Of a stretch of 64,000 nucleotides of DNA, positions 37,771 through 47,158 are shown piece by piece (positions within the stretch are counted from its first letter, which is position 1; each line of letters starts with the position of its first letter). The stretch comes from JALOLG01 sp963722415 (GTDB lineage Bacteria > Actinomycetota > Acidimicrobiia > Acidimicrobiales > Ilumatobacteraceae). The DNA lies in assembly GCA_963722415.1 (NCBI GenBank), contig CAVRNI010000041.1, positions 1 through 64,000 of the forward strand, read 5' to 3'. The position numbers were made by a program, and so were the translations under genes. The notes beneath the pieces were generated by a model. It was not told where the DNA came from, searched no databases, and saw only the letters and a list, made by a program, of their open reading frames with translations.

Positions 37771-39387
37771 GTGGCGCAGGATGAGACACCGGTGCTGATC
37801 GTCGGCGGGAGCCTGGTCGGGCTGACGAGCGCCCTCCTGCTCGGCGATCTGGGCGTCCCCTCGCTCGTGGTCGAGCGCCATCCCGGCACTGCGATTCACG
37901 CGCGCGCGGGACACTTCCAGCTCGGCACGACGGAGATGCTGCGTCAGGTCGGGCTCGAGCGGACGGTGCGTGAGGCGTCGGCCAAGACCTACCACCCGAT
38001 CGGCGGGATCATCGCCGTCGAGTCGCTGGCCGGCAAGCAGCTCGCCACGTTCGTGAAGGAGCTCAACGAGGGCGTCGAAGGATTCAGCCCGACGGTGCGC
38101 GTGTTCATCGATCAGGACGTGCTCGAGCCGATCCTGCGTGAGAAAGCGGTGGCGCTCGGCGCGACCGTACGCAATCGCGTCGAGGCGACGGCCCTCGAGC
38201 AGGATGACGATGGTGCGACGGTGACGCTGCACGACCTCGAGTCCGACGAGGAGTACACAGTCCGCGCTCGCTACGTGATCGCCGCCGACGGCAACCGCAG
38301 TCCGATGCGGACGCGGCTCGGCATCGGCATGGAAGGCCACGGGATCCTGTCGCACAGCATCACGATCTACTTCCGCGCCGACTGCACGCCGCTCTTGGAG
38401 GACCGCCACGAGAGCGTGATCTACGTCCACAACCCGGAGCTGCGCGGCTTCTTCCGGCTCGACCGCGCGGGGAAGGCGGGCTTTCTCGTGATCAACTCGG
38501 TGGGGGCGGACGTGACCACCGACGAGGCCGTCAATGTGGGCGAAGGCATCACCGAGGAGCGCGCGGCGGCGATGCTGCAGACGGCGATCGGAGCGCCGGA
38601 CATCGCTGCCGAAGTCCTGCAGATCGTCCACTGGAGGGCCGAGGCGAACTGCGCCACACGCATGCGCGACGGGCGCGTGTTCCTGGCCGGCGACGCCGCC
38701 CACGTCGTGCCGCCCAACGGCGGCTACGGGGGCAACATGGGGATCCTGGACGCGCGCAACCTCGCGTGGAAGCTCGCCGCGGTCATCCACGGCGAGGCCG
38801 GGACGGGGCTCCTCGACACCTACGACGCCGAGCGCCGCCCGCTCTCGGAGCTGACCGTCGAGCAGGCATACACGCGCTACGCCACCCGGGTGGTGCCGGA
38901 GCGCGGCACCGACGACGCGCAGCCGTTCATCGACGACCTGACGATGGAGATCGGGCTCGTGATGAACTCGAACGCCGTGATCGGCGGCGCGACCGACGGC
39001 ACGCGGCATATGCCGCCGGCGGAGATACGCGGGCGCCCCGGCACGCGCGCGCCGCACGTTGCGCTCGGTCCGGACCGCTCGACGCTCGACCTGTTCGGCC
39101 GTTCGTTCGTACTGCTCCGCGCGACGGGCGACGACTGGGCGCCGCCCGGCGTGGAAGCGCACGTGATCGTCGCCGACGGATTCCTCGATGCCTACGGCAT
39201 CACGCGCGAGGGCGCGGTGCTGATCAGGCCGGACGGGATCGTGGGCTGGCGGTCGACTGGCGCATTCGCGCACGACGAGCTCACTGCCGCGTTGGACTCG
39301 ATCCTCGCGCTGGGATGTCACGCCGTCGATCGCCTGAACTCCACCGCTGCGGCATCGCTGCCGTGTGGCGTGCGTCCTCGGCGCTGA
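37771..39387 (+). CDS. FAD-dependent aromatic monooxygenase (PheA/TfdB type)
   Basis: The 538-residue protein opens TPVLIVGGSLVGLTSALLLGDLGVPSLVVERH, the GxGxxG FAD motif. It also contains YVIAADGNRSPMRTRLG (the DG motif) and RVFLAGDAAHVVPPNGGYGGNMGILDARNLAWKLA (the GD motif, with FAD O3'-binding Asp). The C-terminal third (HVALGPDRSTLDLFGRSFVLL) is the thioredoxin-like domain of phenol-hydroxylase-type enzymes. It likely hydroxylates an aromatic substrate using NAD(P)H and oxygen. GTG at 37771 begins the conserved N-terminus. Confidence 0.9.
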   Translation: MAQDETPVLIVGGSLVGLTSALLLGDLGVPSLVVERHPGTAIHARAGHFQLGTTEMLRQVGLERTVREASAKTYHPIGGIIAVESLAGKQLATFVKELNEGVEGFSPTVRVFIDQDVLEPILREKAVALGATVRNRVEATALEQDDDGATVTLHDLESDEEYTVRARYVIAADGNRSPMRTRLGIGMEGHGILSHSITIYFRADCTPLLEDRHESVIYVHNPELRGFFRLDRAGKAGFLVINSVGADVTTDEAVNVGEGITEERAAAMLQTAIGAPDIAAEVLQIVHWRAEANCATRMRDGRVFLAGDAAHVVPPNGGYGGNMGILDARNLAWKLAAVIHGEAGTGLLDTYDAERRPLSELTVEQAYTRYATRVVPERGTDDAQPFIDDLTMEIGLVMNSNAVIGGATDGTRHMPPAEIRGRPGTRAPHVALGPDRSTLDLFGRSFVLLRATGDDWAPPGVEAHVIVADGFLDAYGITREGAVLIRPDGIVGWRSTGAFAHDELTAALDSILALGCHAVDRLNSTAAASLPCGVRPRR

Positions 39388-39397
39388 CGGGCCCGGG

Positions 39398-39824
39398 TCA
39401 GCTGGCGCCGGCCCAGCCGGTAATGCCGACGATGCGCAGCACAAGCACGCGGGCGAATGGCTGGTCCCGGTACTGCGGGTAGCGCCCGGCCAGCCGGGCG
39501 GCCAGGTCCGCCCCCCGAACGTCGTCGGCGTCGCCGTGCCAGCTGCAGTTGGGCCCGCACCCACCACAGCCGTGACCAGTCGCCGCGGTCCCAGTGCTCG
39601 ACCAGCAGCGTGGCCCGCGGATCCGCCTCCAGGTTCCGCTCCCGCTGCAGCCGCGACGACGCCTTCGGCTTCACGAGGTCGACGGGCACGCCCACGTAGC
39701 CGTCCTCGTCCACCGCGTACGCGACGGGCACGGCGTCGACGCCCCGCTCGACGTGCACCGTGCACAGGATCCCGTGGTCGTGCGCCGCCAGCCGGGCCCG
39801 CGCCTCGTCCTCGGCGAGCCTCAT
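39398..39824 (-). CDS. PPOX-class F420/FMN-binding split-barrel protein, frameshifted
   Basis: The first frame reads MRLAEDEARARLAAHDHGILCTVH, PVAYAVDEDGYVGVPVD, KASSRLQRERNLEADPRATLLVEHWDRGDWSRLWWVRAQLQ, the pattern of TIGR03668-like pyridoxamine-oxidase-fold proteins that use F420 or FMN. A shift near 39543 continues in another frame to an ending RVLVLRIVGITGWAGAS. The combined length (about 141 residues) is normal for the family. It converges with the FAD monooxygenase, only 10 bases apart. Confidence 0.75.
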
Positions 39825-40067
39825 CGCAGGAGAGCGGTGGCCATGGACATGGGAGACGGGTGTGATGACGCCCCGCGGCGCGGTGGAGACGTGATCTCCG
39901 GCGACGGCATGGTAGTTCGTCGAGCGGTTGGGTCGTCGGGGTGGTCACGCTCGCCGGGCGAGTTCGGCCCGGCCGGACGTCGCTACTCTGGCCCCCGTGT
40001 CGGGGCAACCGCGGCTGCCTGATCTCACCTCCATCTCCGCCTCCATCTTCGACGTCCGGACGGTGCG

Positions 40068-41618
40068 ATGAACCCGGCCGTCTGGGTGGAGCGTCACGGC
40101 CGCCGGCGGCCCGACGATCCGGCGCTGGCCGACGGCGAGCGCGTCCACGCCAACTGGGGTGCGTTCGCCGCCCGGACGGCGGGCGCGGCCGCTGGCCTGC
40201 GCCACGACCTCGGCCTGTCGCCCGGTGACCGCGTCGCCATCGTGATGCGCAACCGACCCGAGTACCTCGAGGCGCTGTTCGCCATCTGGCACGCCGGTCT
40301 CGTGGCCGTGCCCGTCAACGCCCGCCTCCACCGCGACGAGATCGCCTACATCCTCGAACACAGCGAGTCGGCCGTCGTCGTGACCGACGCCGACCATGCC
40401 GGCGACGTCGAGTCGCTGGTCGGCACCGTCGCTTCGCTGCAGGCGGCGGTCGTGGCGCCCGGTGAGCGGTGGGACCGGCTCACGGCGTCGTCGCCGGCGC
40501 CGCTCGTCGGCCGGGAGCCGGAGGACCCGGCCTGGCTGTTCTACACGAGCGGCACCACCGGCCGGCCCAAGGGCGCCACGCTCACACACCGCAACCTGCT
40601 GATGATGACACTCAGCTACTTCGCCGACATCGACGCGGTGGTGCCGCAGGACTCCATCCTCCACGCCGCGCCGCTGTCGCACGGTTCGGGGCTCTACGGG
40701 CTCCCGCACGTGGCCCGGGGCGCGGTCAGTGTCGTGCCGCAGTCCGGTGGCGTCGACGGCGACGAGATCGCCGCGCTCCTCCGGCACTGGCCGGGAATGT
40801 CGTTCTTCGCCGCTCCCACGATGGTGAAGCGGCTGGCCGGCGATCGGGCTGTCGCCGCCGGGGACCTCTCGCACCTCAAGACGATCATCTACGGCGGCGC
40901 GCCGATGTACCTGGCCGACCTGGAGGACGCCCTCGCCGTCTTCGGCCCCCGCTTGGCCCAGATCTACGGGCAGGGCGAGACGCCGATGACGATCACCGCC
41001 CTCTCCAAAGCAGACCACGCCGACCGGAGTCATCCCCGGTGGCGGGACCGCCTGCAGAGCGTCGGCGTCGCCCGCACCGACGTCGAGGTCCGCGTCGTCG
41101 ACGACGACCGCGAGCTCCCCGCCGGCGAGGTCGGCGAGGTGGTGGTCCGGGGCGACGTGGTCATGGCCGGCTACTGGAACCAACCGGATGCCACGGCCGA
41201 GGCGCTGCGGGGAGGCTGGCTGCACACCGGCGACGTCGGCAGCTTCGACGCCGACGGGTACCTGACGCTGCGGGACCGGTCCAAGGACCTGATCATCAGC
41301 GGTGGGATGAACATCTACCCGCGGGAGGTCGAAGAGGCGCTGCTCCGCCATTCCGGCGTCCGGGCCGCTGCCGTCGTCGGCCGGCCCGACGCGGAGTGGG
41401 GCGAGGCGGTGGTGGCCTTCGTTGTCGCCGCCGACGGCGCCGCGCCACCGCCGGTCGAGGACCTCGACCGGACGTGCCTCGACCACATCGCCCGGTTCAA
41501 GCGGCCCAAGGAGTACCGGTTCGTCGACGCCCTGCCGACCAACAACTACGGCAAGGTCGTCAAGCGGGAGCTGCGCGACCGGCTCCGAGCCGAAGCGGAC
41601 ACCGGGGAAGCGCCGTGA
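40068..41618 (+). CDS. AMP-dependent acyl-CoA synthetase/ligase
   Basis: The 516-residue enzyme has the adenylation signature YTSGTTGRPKGATLTH near residue 159, the A5 region IYGQGETPMT, GGWLHTGDVG and DRSKDLIISGGMNIYPREVEEAL, and the C-terminal catalytic Lys496 in NNYGKVVKREL. Length and motifs match class I adenylate-forming acyl- or aryl-CoA ligases. The substrate is not told by the sequence; it lies just upstream of an LLM oxidoreductase, which may be coupled, 113 bases downstream. Confidence 0.9.
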   Translation: MNPAVWVERHGRRRPDDPALADGERVHANWGAFAARTAGAAAGLRHDLGLSPGDRVAIVMRNRPEYLEALFAIWHAGLVAVPVNARLHRDEIAYILEHSESAVVVTDADHAGDVESLVGTVASLQAAVVAPGERWDRLTASSPAPLVGREPEDPAWLFYTSGTTGRPKGATLTHRNLLMMTLSYFADIDAVVPQDSILHAAPLSHGSGLYGLPHVARGAVSVVPQSGGVDGDEIAALLRHWPGMSFFAAPTMVKRLAGDRAVAAGDLSHLKTIIYGGAPMYLADLEDALAVFGPRLAQIYGQGETPMTITALSKADHADRSHPRWRDRLQSVGVARTDVEVRVVDDDRELPAGEVGEVVVRGDVVMAGYWNQPDATAEALRGGWLHTGDVGSFDADGYLTLRDRSKDLIISGGMNIYPREVEEALLRHSGVRAAAVVGRPDAEWGEAVVAFVVAADGAAPPPVEDLDRTCLDHIARFKRPKEYRFVDALPTNNYGKVVKRELRDRLRAEADTGEAP

Positions 41619-41731
41619 GGAGACCAGCTACCATCGGCCGAGGCCGGCTGCTCGAGGGGGCTCGGAAGCGTGCCGCTCGCGCGCAGCGTTGGCCGTCGCC
41701 ATCCATGTACGCACGGTGAGGAGGCCCTCTC

Positions 41732-42725
41732 ATGAAGCTCGCGTTGTACTTGCCGAACTTCCGCGACAAGGTGACCGTCAAGGAGCTCGAAGATCTCACC
41801 GGCCTCGCCGAGGAGCTCGACTTCGACTCCGTCTGGACGCTCGACCGGATCGTCGTGCCGGAGGCGTCCGACCGCGTGGAGCTCCAGTACTCGTTCGGCA
41901 TGATGAACGAGTTCCCGAAGGCATTGCCGGTGTCTTCCGCGCGGTCAGTGGCTCCAAGGCTGGCCGCTGATCCCCTGGCTCGCCGCGAAGACGACGAAGG
42001 TGCGGATCGGCATGAGCATCACCGACACGCCATACCGCGCGCCCGGCGTCCTCGCGGCGGAGATCGCGACCGTCGACCACCTCTCGAACGGCAGGGTCAA
42101 CGTGGGCGTCGGGTCCGGCTGGATGCCCGAGGAGTTCGCGGCCGCGAGCGCCTCGCACATCTTCCCCAAGCGGCACAAGCACGTGCGCGAGACGATCGAG
42201 ATCATGCAGGGCATCTGGACGAACGACCTCTTCGACTACCACGGCGAGTTCGCCGACTTCGAGAGATGCGGGTTCGGAGCGAAGCCTGTACAGGAGCCGC
42301 ACCCGCCGATCTTCTTCAGCGGGCTCAAGGACCCGAAGCGCTCGGCGAACCGCATCGCGAAGTACGGCCTGTCGGGCTGGATCGGGATCCAGGACACGCC
42401 GGACGAGCTCGCGCAATGGCGCAGCGCCATCCAGCGCGAGCTCGAGGAGCTCGGAAGCTCCCGCTCGATCGACGATCTCGAGATCTGCAGCATGATCTGG
42501 TTCGTCATCACCGACGAGGAGACCGATCAGACGCCGCAGGGCAAGGGCAGCAATCTGTTGGCGGGAACCGCAGCCCAGATCACCGACATCCTCAAGCGCT
42601 ACAAGGAGGCCGGGCTCACGATGCCACTCCTCTGGCCGCCGTTCCAGGACGTACCGGTGGCGAAGACGCTCGACGATCTCAAGCAGCTGAAGGAAGAGAT
42701 CATGCCCAAGGTCGACGCCGCGTAG
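41732..42725 (+). CDS. LLM-class flavin/F420-dependent oxidoreductase, frameshifted
   Basis: The first frame gives MKLALYLPNFRDKVTVKELEDLTGLAEELDFDSVWTLDRIV. A one-base shift near 41930 leads to PLIPWLAAKTTKVRIGMSITDTPYRAPGVLAAEIATVDHLSNGRVNVGVGSGW, the conserved luciferase-like core, then GLKDPKRSANRIAKYGLSGWIG and the C-terminal KTLDDLKQLKEEIMPKV. About 330 residues, as usual for the family. Cofactor could be F420 or FMN; substrate unknown. An ATG behind GGAGG at 41717-41721 gives the start. Confidence 0.8.
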
Positions 42726-42888
42726 CTCCGCCGTGCCAAGTCAGCGAGCGGTGGCTGTTCTGCGTCGCTGGCTGAGCTGACGGGATCTCGAGGATTCCCT
42801 GCCGAGAGATGTCGAGATCGGTCGGTCGACTCCGTCCCAGGGGTGAGCGCGGCCACAATGGACCGCCCATCACCAAGGAGAACCGACG

Positions 42889-43296
42889 ATGGCGAAGTAC
42901 CTGCTTCTCAAGCACTACCGAGGCGCCCCGAAGGCCGTCCACGATGTGCCGATGGACCAGTGGACACCGGAGGAGGTCGACGCCCACGTGCAGTTCATGC
43001 GGGACTTCGCCGACCGACTGGAGGGGTCCGGCGAGTTCGTCGACGGTCAGGCCCTGTCTCCGGACGGGATGTGGGTCCGCTCCGACGGCGCCGGCAAGCC
43101 GCCGGTCACCGACGGCCCGTTCGCCGAGACGAAGGATCTGATCGCGGGCTGGATGGTCATCGATGTCGAGAGCAAGGCGCGGGCGATCGAGCTCGCCGGC
43201 GAGCTCTCGTCGGCACCGGGCGCCGGTGGGAAGCCGATCCACGAGTGGCTCGAGGTCCGACCGTTCCTCGAGTCCGCACCGACCGTCACCGAGTGA
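42889..43296 (+). CDS. YCII/DGPF-domain protein
   Basis: The 135-residue protein opens MAKYLLLKHYRGAP and has the family mark VTDGPFAETKDLIAGWMVIDVESKARAIELA. DGPF proteins are typically encoded next to ECF42 sigma factors, and here the stop overlaps the sigma factor's start (GTGA). Their biochemical role is unknown. ATG at 42889 follows AAGGAGAACC. Confidence 0.88.
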   Translation: MAKYLLLKHYRGAPKAVHDVPMDQWTPEEVDAHVQFMRDFADRLEGSGEFVDGQALSPDGMWVRSDGAGKPPVTDGPFAETKDLIAGWMVIDVESKARAIELAGELSSAPGAGGKPIHEWLEVRPFLESAPTVTE

Positions 43297-44489
43297 GCCG
43301 AACCGACGTGGAGCTGGACGACGTGAATGGGACATCGGGCGTCGATGCACCGCTTCTGCGTGCGTTGGCACCCGAGGTGCTCAACGTCCTCGTCCGTCGC
43401 GGCGCCGATTTCGCGACGGCCGAGGACGCCGTCCAGGACACGATCCTCAAAGCTCTCACGGCGTGGCCGAACGACCCGCCCCGTGATCCCAAGGGATGGC
43501 TGATCACGGCGGCGTGGCGCACCTTCATCGACCGCACCCGCTCTGAGTCGGCCCGACGCGGCCGAGAGCTGCGCGTCGAAGCGGAACCGCCGGGCGGCGA
43601 GGTGTCGAGCATCGACGACACACTCCGGCTGTACTTCCTCTGCGCGCACCCGGCACTCACCCCGGCGTCGGCGGTGGCGCTGACGCTGCGTGCCGTGGGC
43701 GGGTTGACGACCGCTCAGATCGCCCAGGCCTACCTCGTGCCCGAGGCGACGATGGCTCAGCGCATCAGCCGGGCCAAGCGAGCCGTGAGCGACCTCGACC
43801 TCGACCAGCCAGGAGACCTGGCGACGGTGATGCACGTGCTCTACCTGGTCTTCAACGAGGGCTACTCGGGTGACGTCGACCTCGCCGCCGAGGCGATCCG
43901 CCTCACGCGGCAGCTCGCCACGATGACCGACGACCCGGAGCTCGCCGGCCTGCTCGCCCTGATGCTCCTGCACCATGCTCGCCGCTCTGCTCGGACACGG
44001 CCCGACGGAAGCTTGGTGACGTTGGCCGAGCAGGATCGCAGCCAGTGGGACGTGGCGCTGATCTCCGAGGGGGTCGCGAGGCTGCAATCGGCGCTGGCGC
44101 GAGACCAGCTCGGCCCATATCAGGCCCAAGCCGCGATCGCCGCGCTCCACGCGGATGCACAGCGTGTGGAGGAGACTGATTGGGTTCAGATCGTCGGCTG
44201 GTACGACGAGCTGCTGCGGCTCACCGATACGCCGGTCGTCCGGCTCAACCGGGCCGTCGCGGTCGGCGAGGCCGACGGGGCCCCGGCCGGGCTCGCGGCG
44301 TTGGCCGAGGTTGCCGACGACGTCCCGCGTCGCAGCGCCGTCGCCGCCCACCTCCACGAGCGCAACGGCGATCTCCGCACCGCGGCGCGCCTGTACACCG
44401 AGGCCGCTCGCGACGCCCCGAGTCTGCAGGAACGCGCCCACCAGTCCCGTCAGGCCGCACGCATCAACCAGCTCCTCACGTCACGGTGA
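43293..44489 (+). CDS. ECF42-type RNA polymerase sigma factor with extended C-terminus
   Basis: Residues 20-180 hold sigma regions 2 and 4: AEDAVQDTILKALTAWPNDPPRDPKGWLITAAWRTFIDRTRSE and LTPASAVALTLRAVGGLTTAQIAQAYLVPEATMAQRISRAKR. Then comes the long family-specific C-terminal domain, LYLVFNEGYSGD and WYDELLRLTDTPVVRLNRAVAVGE, with helix pairs like TPRs. ECF42 factors lack an anti-sigma factor and are thought to be controlled through this domain. It starts GTG 43293 inside the DGPF stop. Its 3' end overlaps the rph gene's end on the other strand by 14 bases. Confidence 0.9.
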   Translation: MSRTDVELDDVNGTSGVDAPLLRALAPEVLNVLVRRGADFATAEDAVQDTILKALTAWPNDPPRDPKGWLITAAWRTFIDRTRSESARRGRELRVEAEPPGGEVSSIDDTLRLYFLCAHPALTPASAVALTLRAVGGLTTAQIAQAYLVPEATMAQRISRAKRAVSDLDLDQPGDLATVMHVLYLVFNEGYSGDVDLAAEAIRLTRQLATMTDDPELAGLLALMLLHHARRSARTRPDGSLVTLAEQDRSQWDVALISEGVARLQSALARDQLGPYQAQAAIAALHADAQRVEETDWVQIVGWYDELLRLTDTPVVRLNRAVAVGEADGAPAGLAALAEVADDVPRRSAVAAHLHERNGDLRTAARLYTEAARDAPSLQERAHQSRQAARINQLLTSR

Positions 44490-44492
44490 GGA
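44473..44492. terminator. Hairpin inside overlapping convergent gene ends
   Basis: TCCTCAC and GTGAGGA form a 7-bp stem with a 6-base loop exactly across the stop codons of the sigma factor and rph. It is a plausible bidirectional terminator embedded in coding sequence. Confidence 0.4.
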
Positions 44493-47111
44493 TCTCGATG
44501 TACCCGTCCGTTCCATTGACACGGATCCGCTGCCCATCCTGGATCAGCCGCGTGACGTGCTCGACGCCCACGACGGCCGGCAAGCCGTACTCCCGAGCGA
44601 TCACTGCGCCGTGGGTCATCAGGCCGCCGACCTCGGTCACCAGGCCGTCGATCGCGACGAACACGGGCGACCAGCTGGGGTCCGTGGACAGCCGTGACCA
44701 GGATGTCACCCGCTTCGAGGTCGGCCTGCGCCATGTCGAGGATGACACGAGCCCGTCCCTCGACGATTCCAGCGGACACTGGCAGACCGACCAGGGCACC
44801 GGGCGGCACGTCATCGCGTCGATACGCCCCGGCGACGGCCTCACCGTCCGACGTGAGCACGCGGGGCGGCGTCAGCGCCTGATATGACCTGAACGCGTCC
44901 TTGCGCTGGCCGATGAGCTGGTCATCCACCCGGTTCGTGCGCACGACGTCGTGGAACTCCTGGAACGTGAGGTAGAAGACGTCCTCCTTCTCCCGGAGCA
45001 CCTGGGCCCGCACGAGGCGTTCGGCCTCTTCGAGCAAGGCCTGTTTGTACACGAAGTAGCGGCTGACCATGCTGTACTTCGGATACTCCCGGTACCCCAT
45101 GAAGGTGCGGACGAGGTCGATCTTGCGTTTGGTCTCCTCGGCCTTGTGCTCCCCATCCGGCAAGGCTCGCAATCGTTCCAACACTTCCTGTTCCTTGGCC
45201 CAGGCCTCCTGCCGCCCTTGCTCGAATCGCCGCGCGCCCGCGCCCGGCTCGAAGCTCGAGATGTTGCCGAGGATCACGGGCACGAGCGTGGTTGGTCGTT
45301 CGCTCCATCGCGGCCTCGTGATATCGATCTCGCCGACGCAGCGCATGCCGTACTTGTCGAGGAAGGCTTGGATGGCCTCGCGCGCTTCTCCCCCGCCCTC
45401 GAACTTGGGGAGCTCGTCGAGGAAGCCCTCATCGTCGACGTCTTGCAGAAACGCCACCACTTCCGGATGCGGGCGGATCACGTCGGCGACATCCAGGAGC
45501 GCCAGCCCCATCTCCGACGTGACGTTGTGGGGAACGGACTGCGACAGCGTGTCGGCTGCGCTCTTCTCACCGAGCCATGCCTGCAGCCGCTCCATGAGCC
45601 ACCACGTGGCCTCGATCGCCGACATGAACACCTGATGGCTCTCCGGATCGAACAAGATCCGCCTCAGCTCCTGGATGTCCGCCAGGATGAAGTCGAACAG
45701 CGCCGATCCGGACTTTGTCCGGATGTCGCGTCGGAGAGCGGCGATCGACGCCTGGTTGTGCCCGATCAACTCGGTGACGATGGCCGGATCGGTCTCGATC
45801 GGCGCGGGCGCGCCGACGGGCGGCGGCCCGCCGGGCGCGTCGTCCGCGACCGACGGGATGAAGTCGCCGCGGTCGAGGACGGTCTGCAGCGCATCCCCGA
45901 TGAGCGGATCGGACTTACCGACCATCTCCAGGAGACCGTCCCGGCCCGATGGCGAGGCCAGGGCCATGGTGACGTCGACGAAGAGACGCCCGCCGGCCTC
46001 TGCCATCGGCCGCGGGGTCGTGAGCTGCCAGAACGAGAGCCCCAGCGGCTTCATGGGGTCGGTCATCATCTGCTGATGACCGACGGAGATGTAGACGTGG
46101 TTCTCCCGGTCATCGGTCTCGGGAATGGGGAACAGCGTCGTGATCGGCCGGCTCTGGACGATCTGGAAGCCGTCGTCGACCAGGCACCATTCGATGTCCT
46201 GGGGGAAGCCGAAGTGCGCTTCGATCCGCCGGCCCAGCTGCGCGAGTCGCACGACCTGCGCATCCGTCAGCGCTGGCTGCTCCTGGCGCGCCGGCTCGAT
46301 CGCCTGCTCCTCCGTCCCGCCCGCCGGCGAGGCGTAGGTGGCCCGTTGTTTGGTGGCGACTGCCTTGGTGACGATCTCACCGTCGCGCACCTTGTAGACG
46401 TCGGCGTTCACCAGACCGGAGACCAGGGCCTCGCCGAGGCCGAACGTCGCCTCCACGGAGACGACCTTCCGGTTCGACGTGACAGGGTCTGCCGTGAACA
46501 GGACGCCCGCAGCCTCCGGGAAGACCATCTGCTGCACGACCACGGCCATGTGGACGGTCCTGTTGTCGACCCCATTCCGGAGGCGATAGGTCACCGCCCG
46601 CTCGGTGAACAGCGAGGCCCAACACCGGCTGACGTGCTCGAGGACCGCCGCCGCCCCCACGATGTTCAGGTACGTGTCCTGCTGGCCCGCGAAGGAGGCC
46701 GTCGGCAGAGTCTTCTGCCGTCGCGCTGGATCGGACGGCGTAGGCGCCTTGCTCGCCGAGCCGGGCGACCGCACGGGTGATCGCCGCCGCCAGATCGTCA
46801 GGGATGGCGGTCCCTTCGAGGATCCGGCGGATCTCCGCGCTGAGCGTGCGGATCGACTCCCGATCTCCTGCGTCCACGCGCGACAGGCGATCGAGCTGAT
46901 CGTCGATCGACGGCGCGTGCGCCACGATCGTCCGGAACGCGTCCGTCGTCACGCAGAAGCCGTCTGGCACGCGGATGCCTTCGATCCGCGACAGCTCCCC
47001 CAGGTTCGCACCCTTGCCACCGACGACGGCGACCTGCGTCTGATCGATCTCATGGAAACCCAGCACGTAACGGTCGGGCTGGAAGGTGTCGAGGGTCGCC
47101 TTCGTTCCCAT
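44476..47111 (-). CDS. rph: Rifampin phosphotransferase (RPH), frameshifted twice
   Basis: RPH phosphorylates the C21 hydroxyl of rifamycins, using ATP and releasing AMP and phosphate. The protein (about 878 residues) starts ATG 47111 behind GGAGG. The N-terminal ATP-grasp domain has VVGGKGANLGELSRIEGIRVP and, after a shift near 46705, SFAGQQDTYLNI and QQMVFPEAAGVLFTADPVT. The middle domain begins HVYISVGHQQMMTDPMKPLG, which fits RPH better than PEP synthase. A second shift near 44690 leads to the C-terminal swivel domain with VGGLMTHGAVIAREYGLPAVVG, carrying the phosphate-transferring His. A rifamycin-associated element lies 61 bases upstream. Alternative: an RPH-like dikinase with another substrate. 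Confidence 0.85.
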
Positions 47112-47158
47112 CTCGTTGCCTCCAATGTCGCGCCGGCCCGTCAGCCCACGGCGAGCAT

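Noticed and set aside
37699..41486. Long minus-strand open frames over the FAD monooxygenase and AMP ligase
   Set aside because: They mirror well-conserved plus-strand genes and have Arg/His/Val-rich, motif-free translations.
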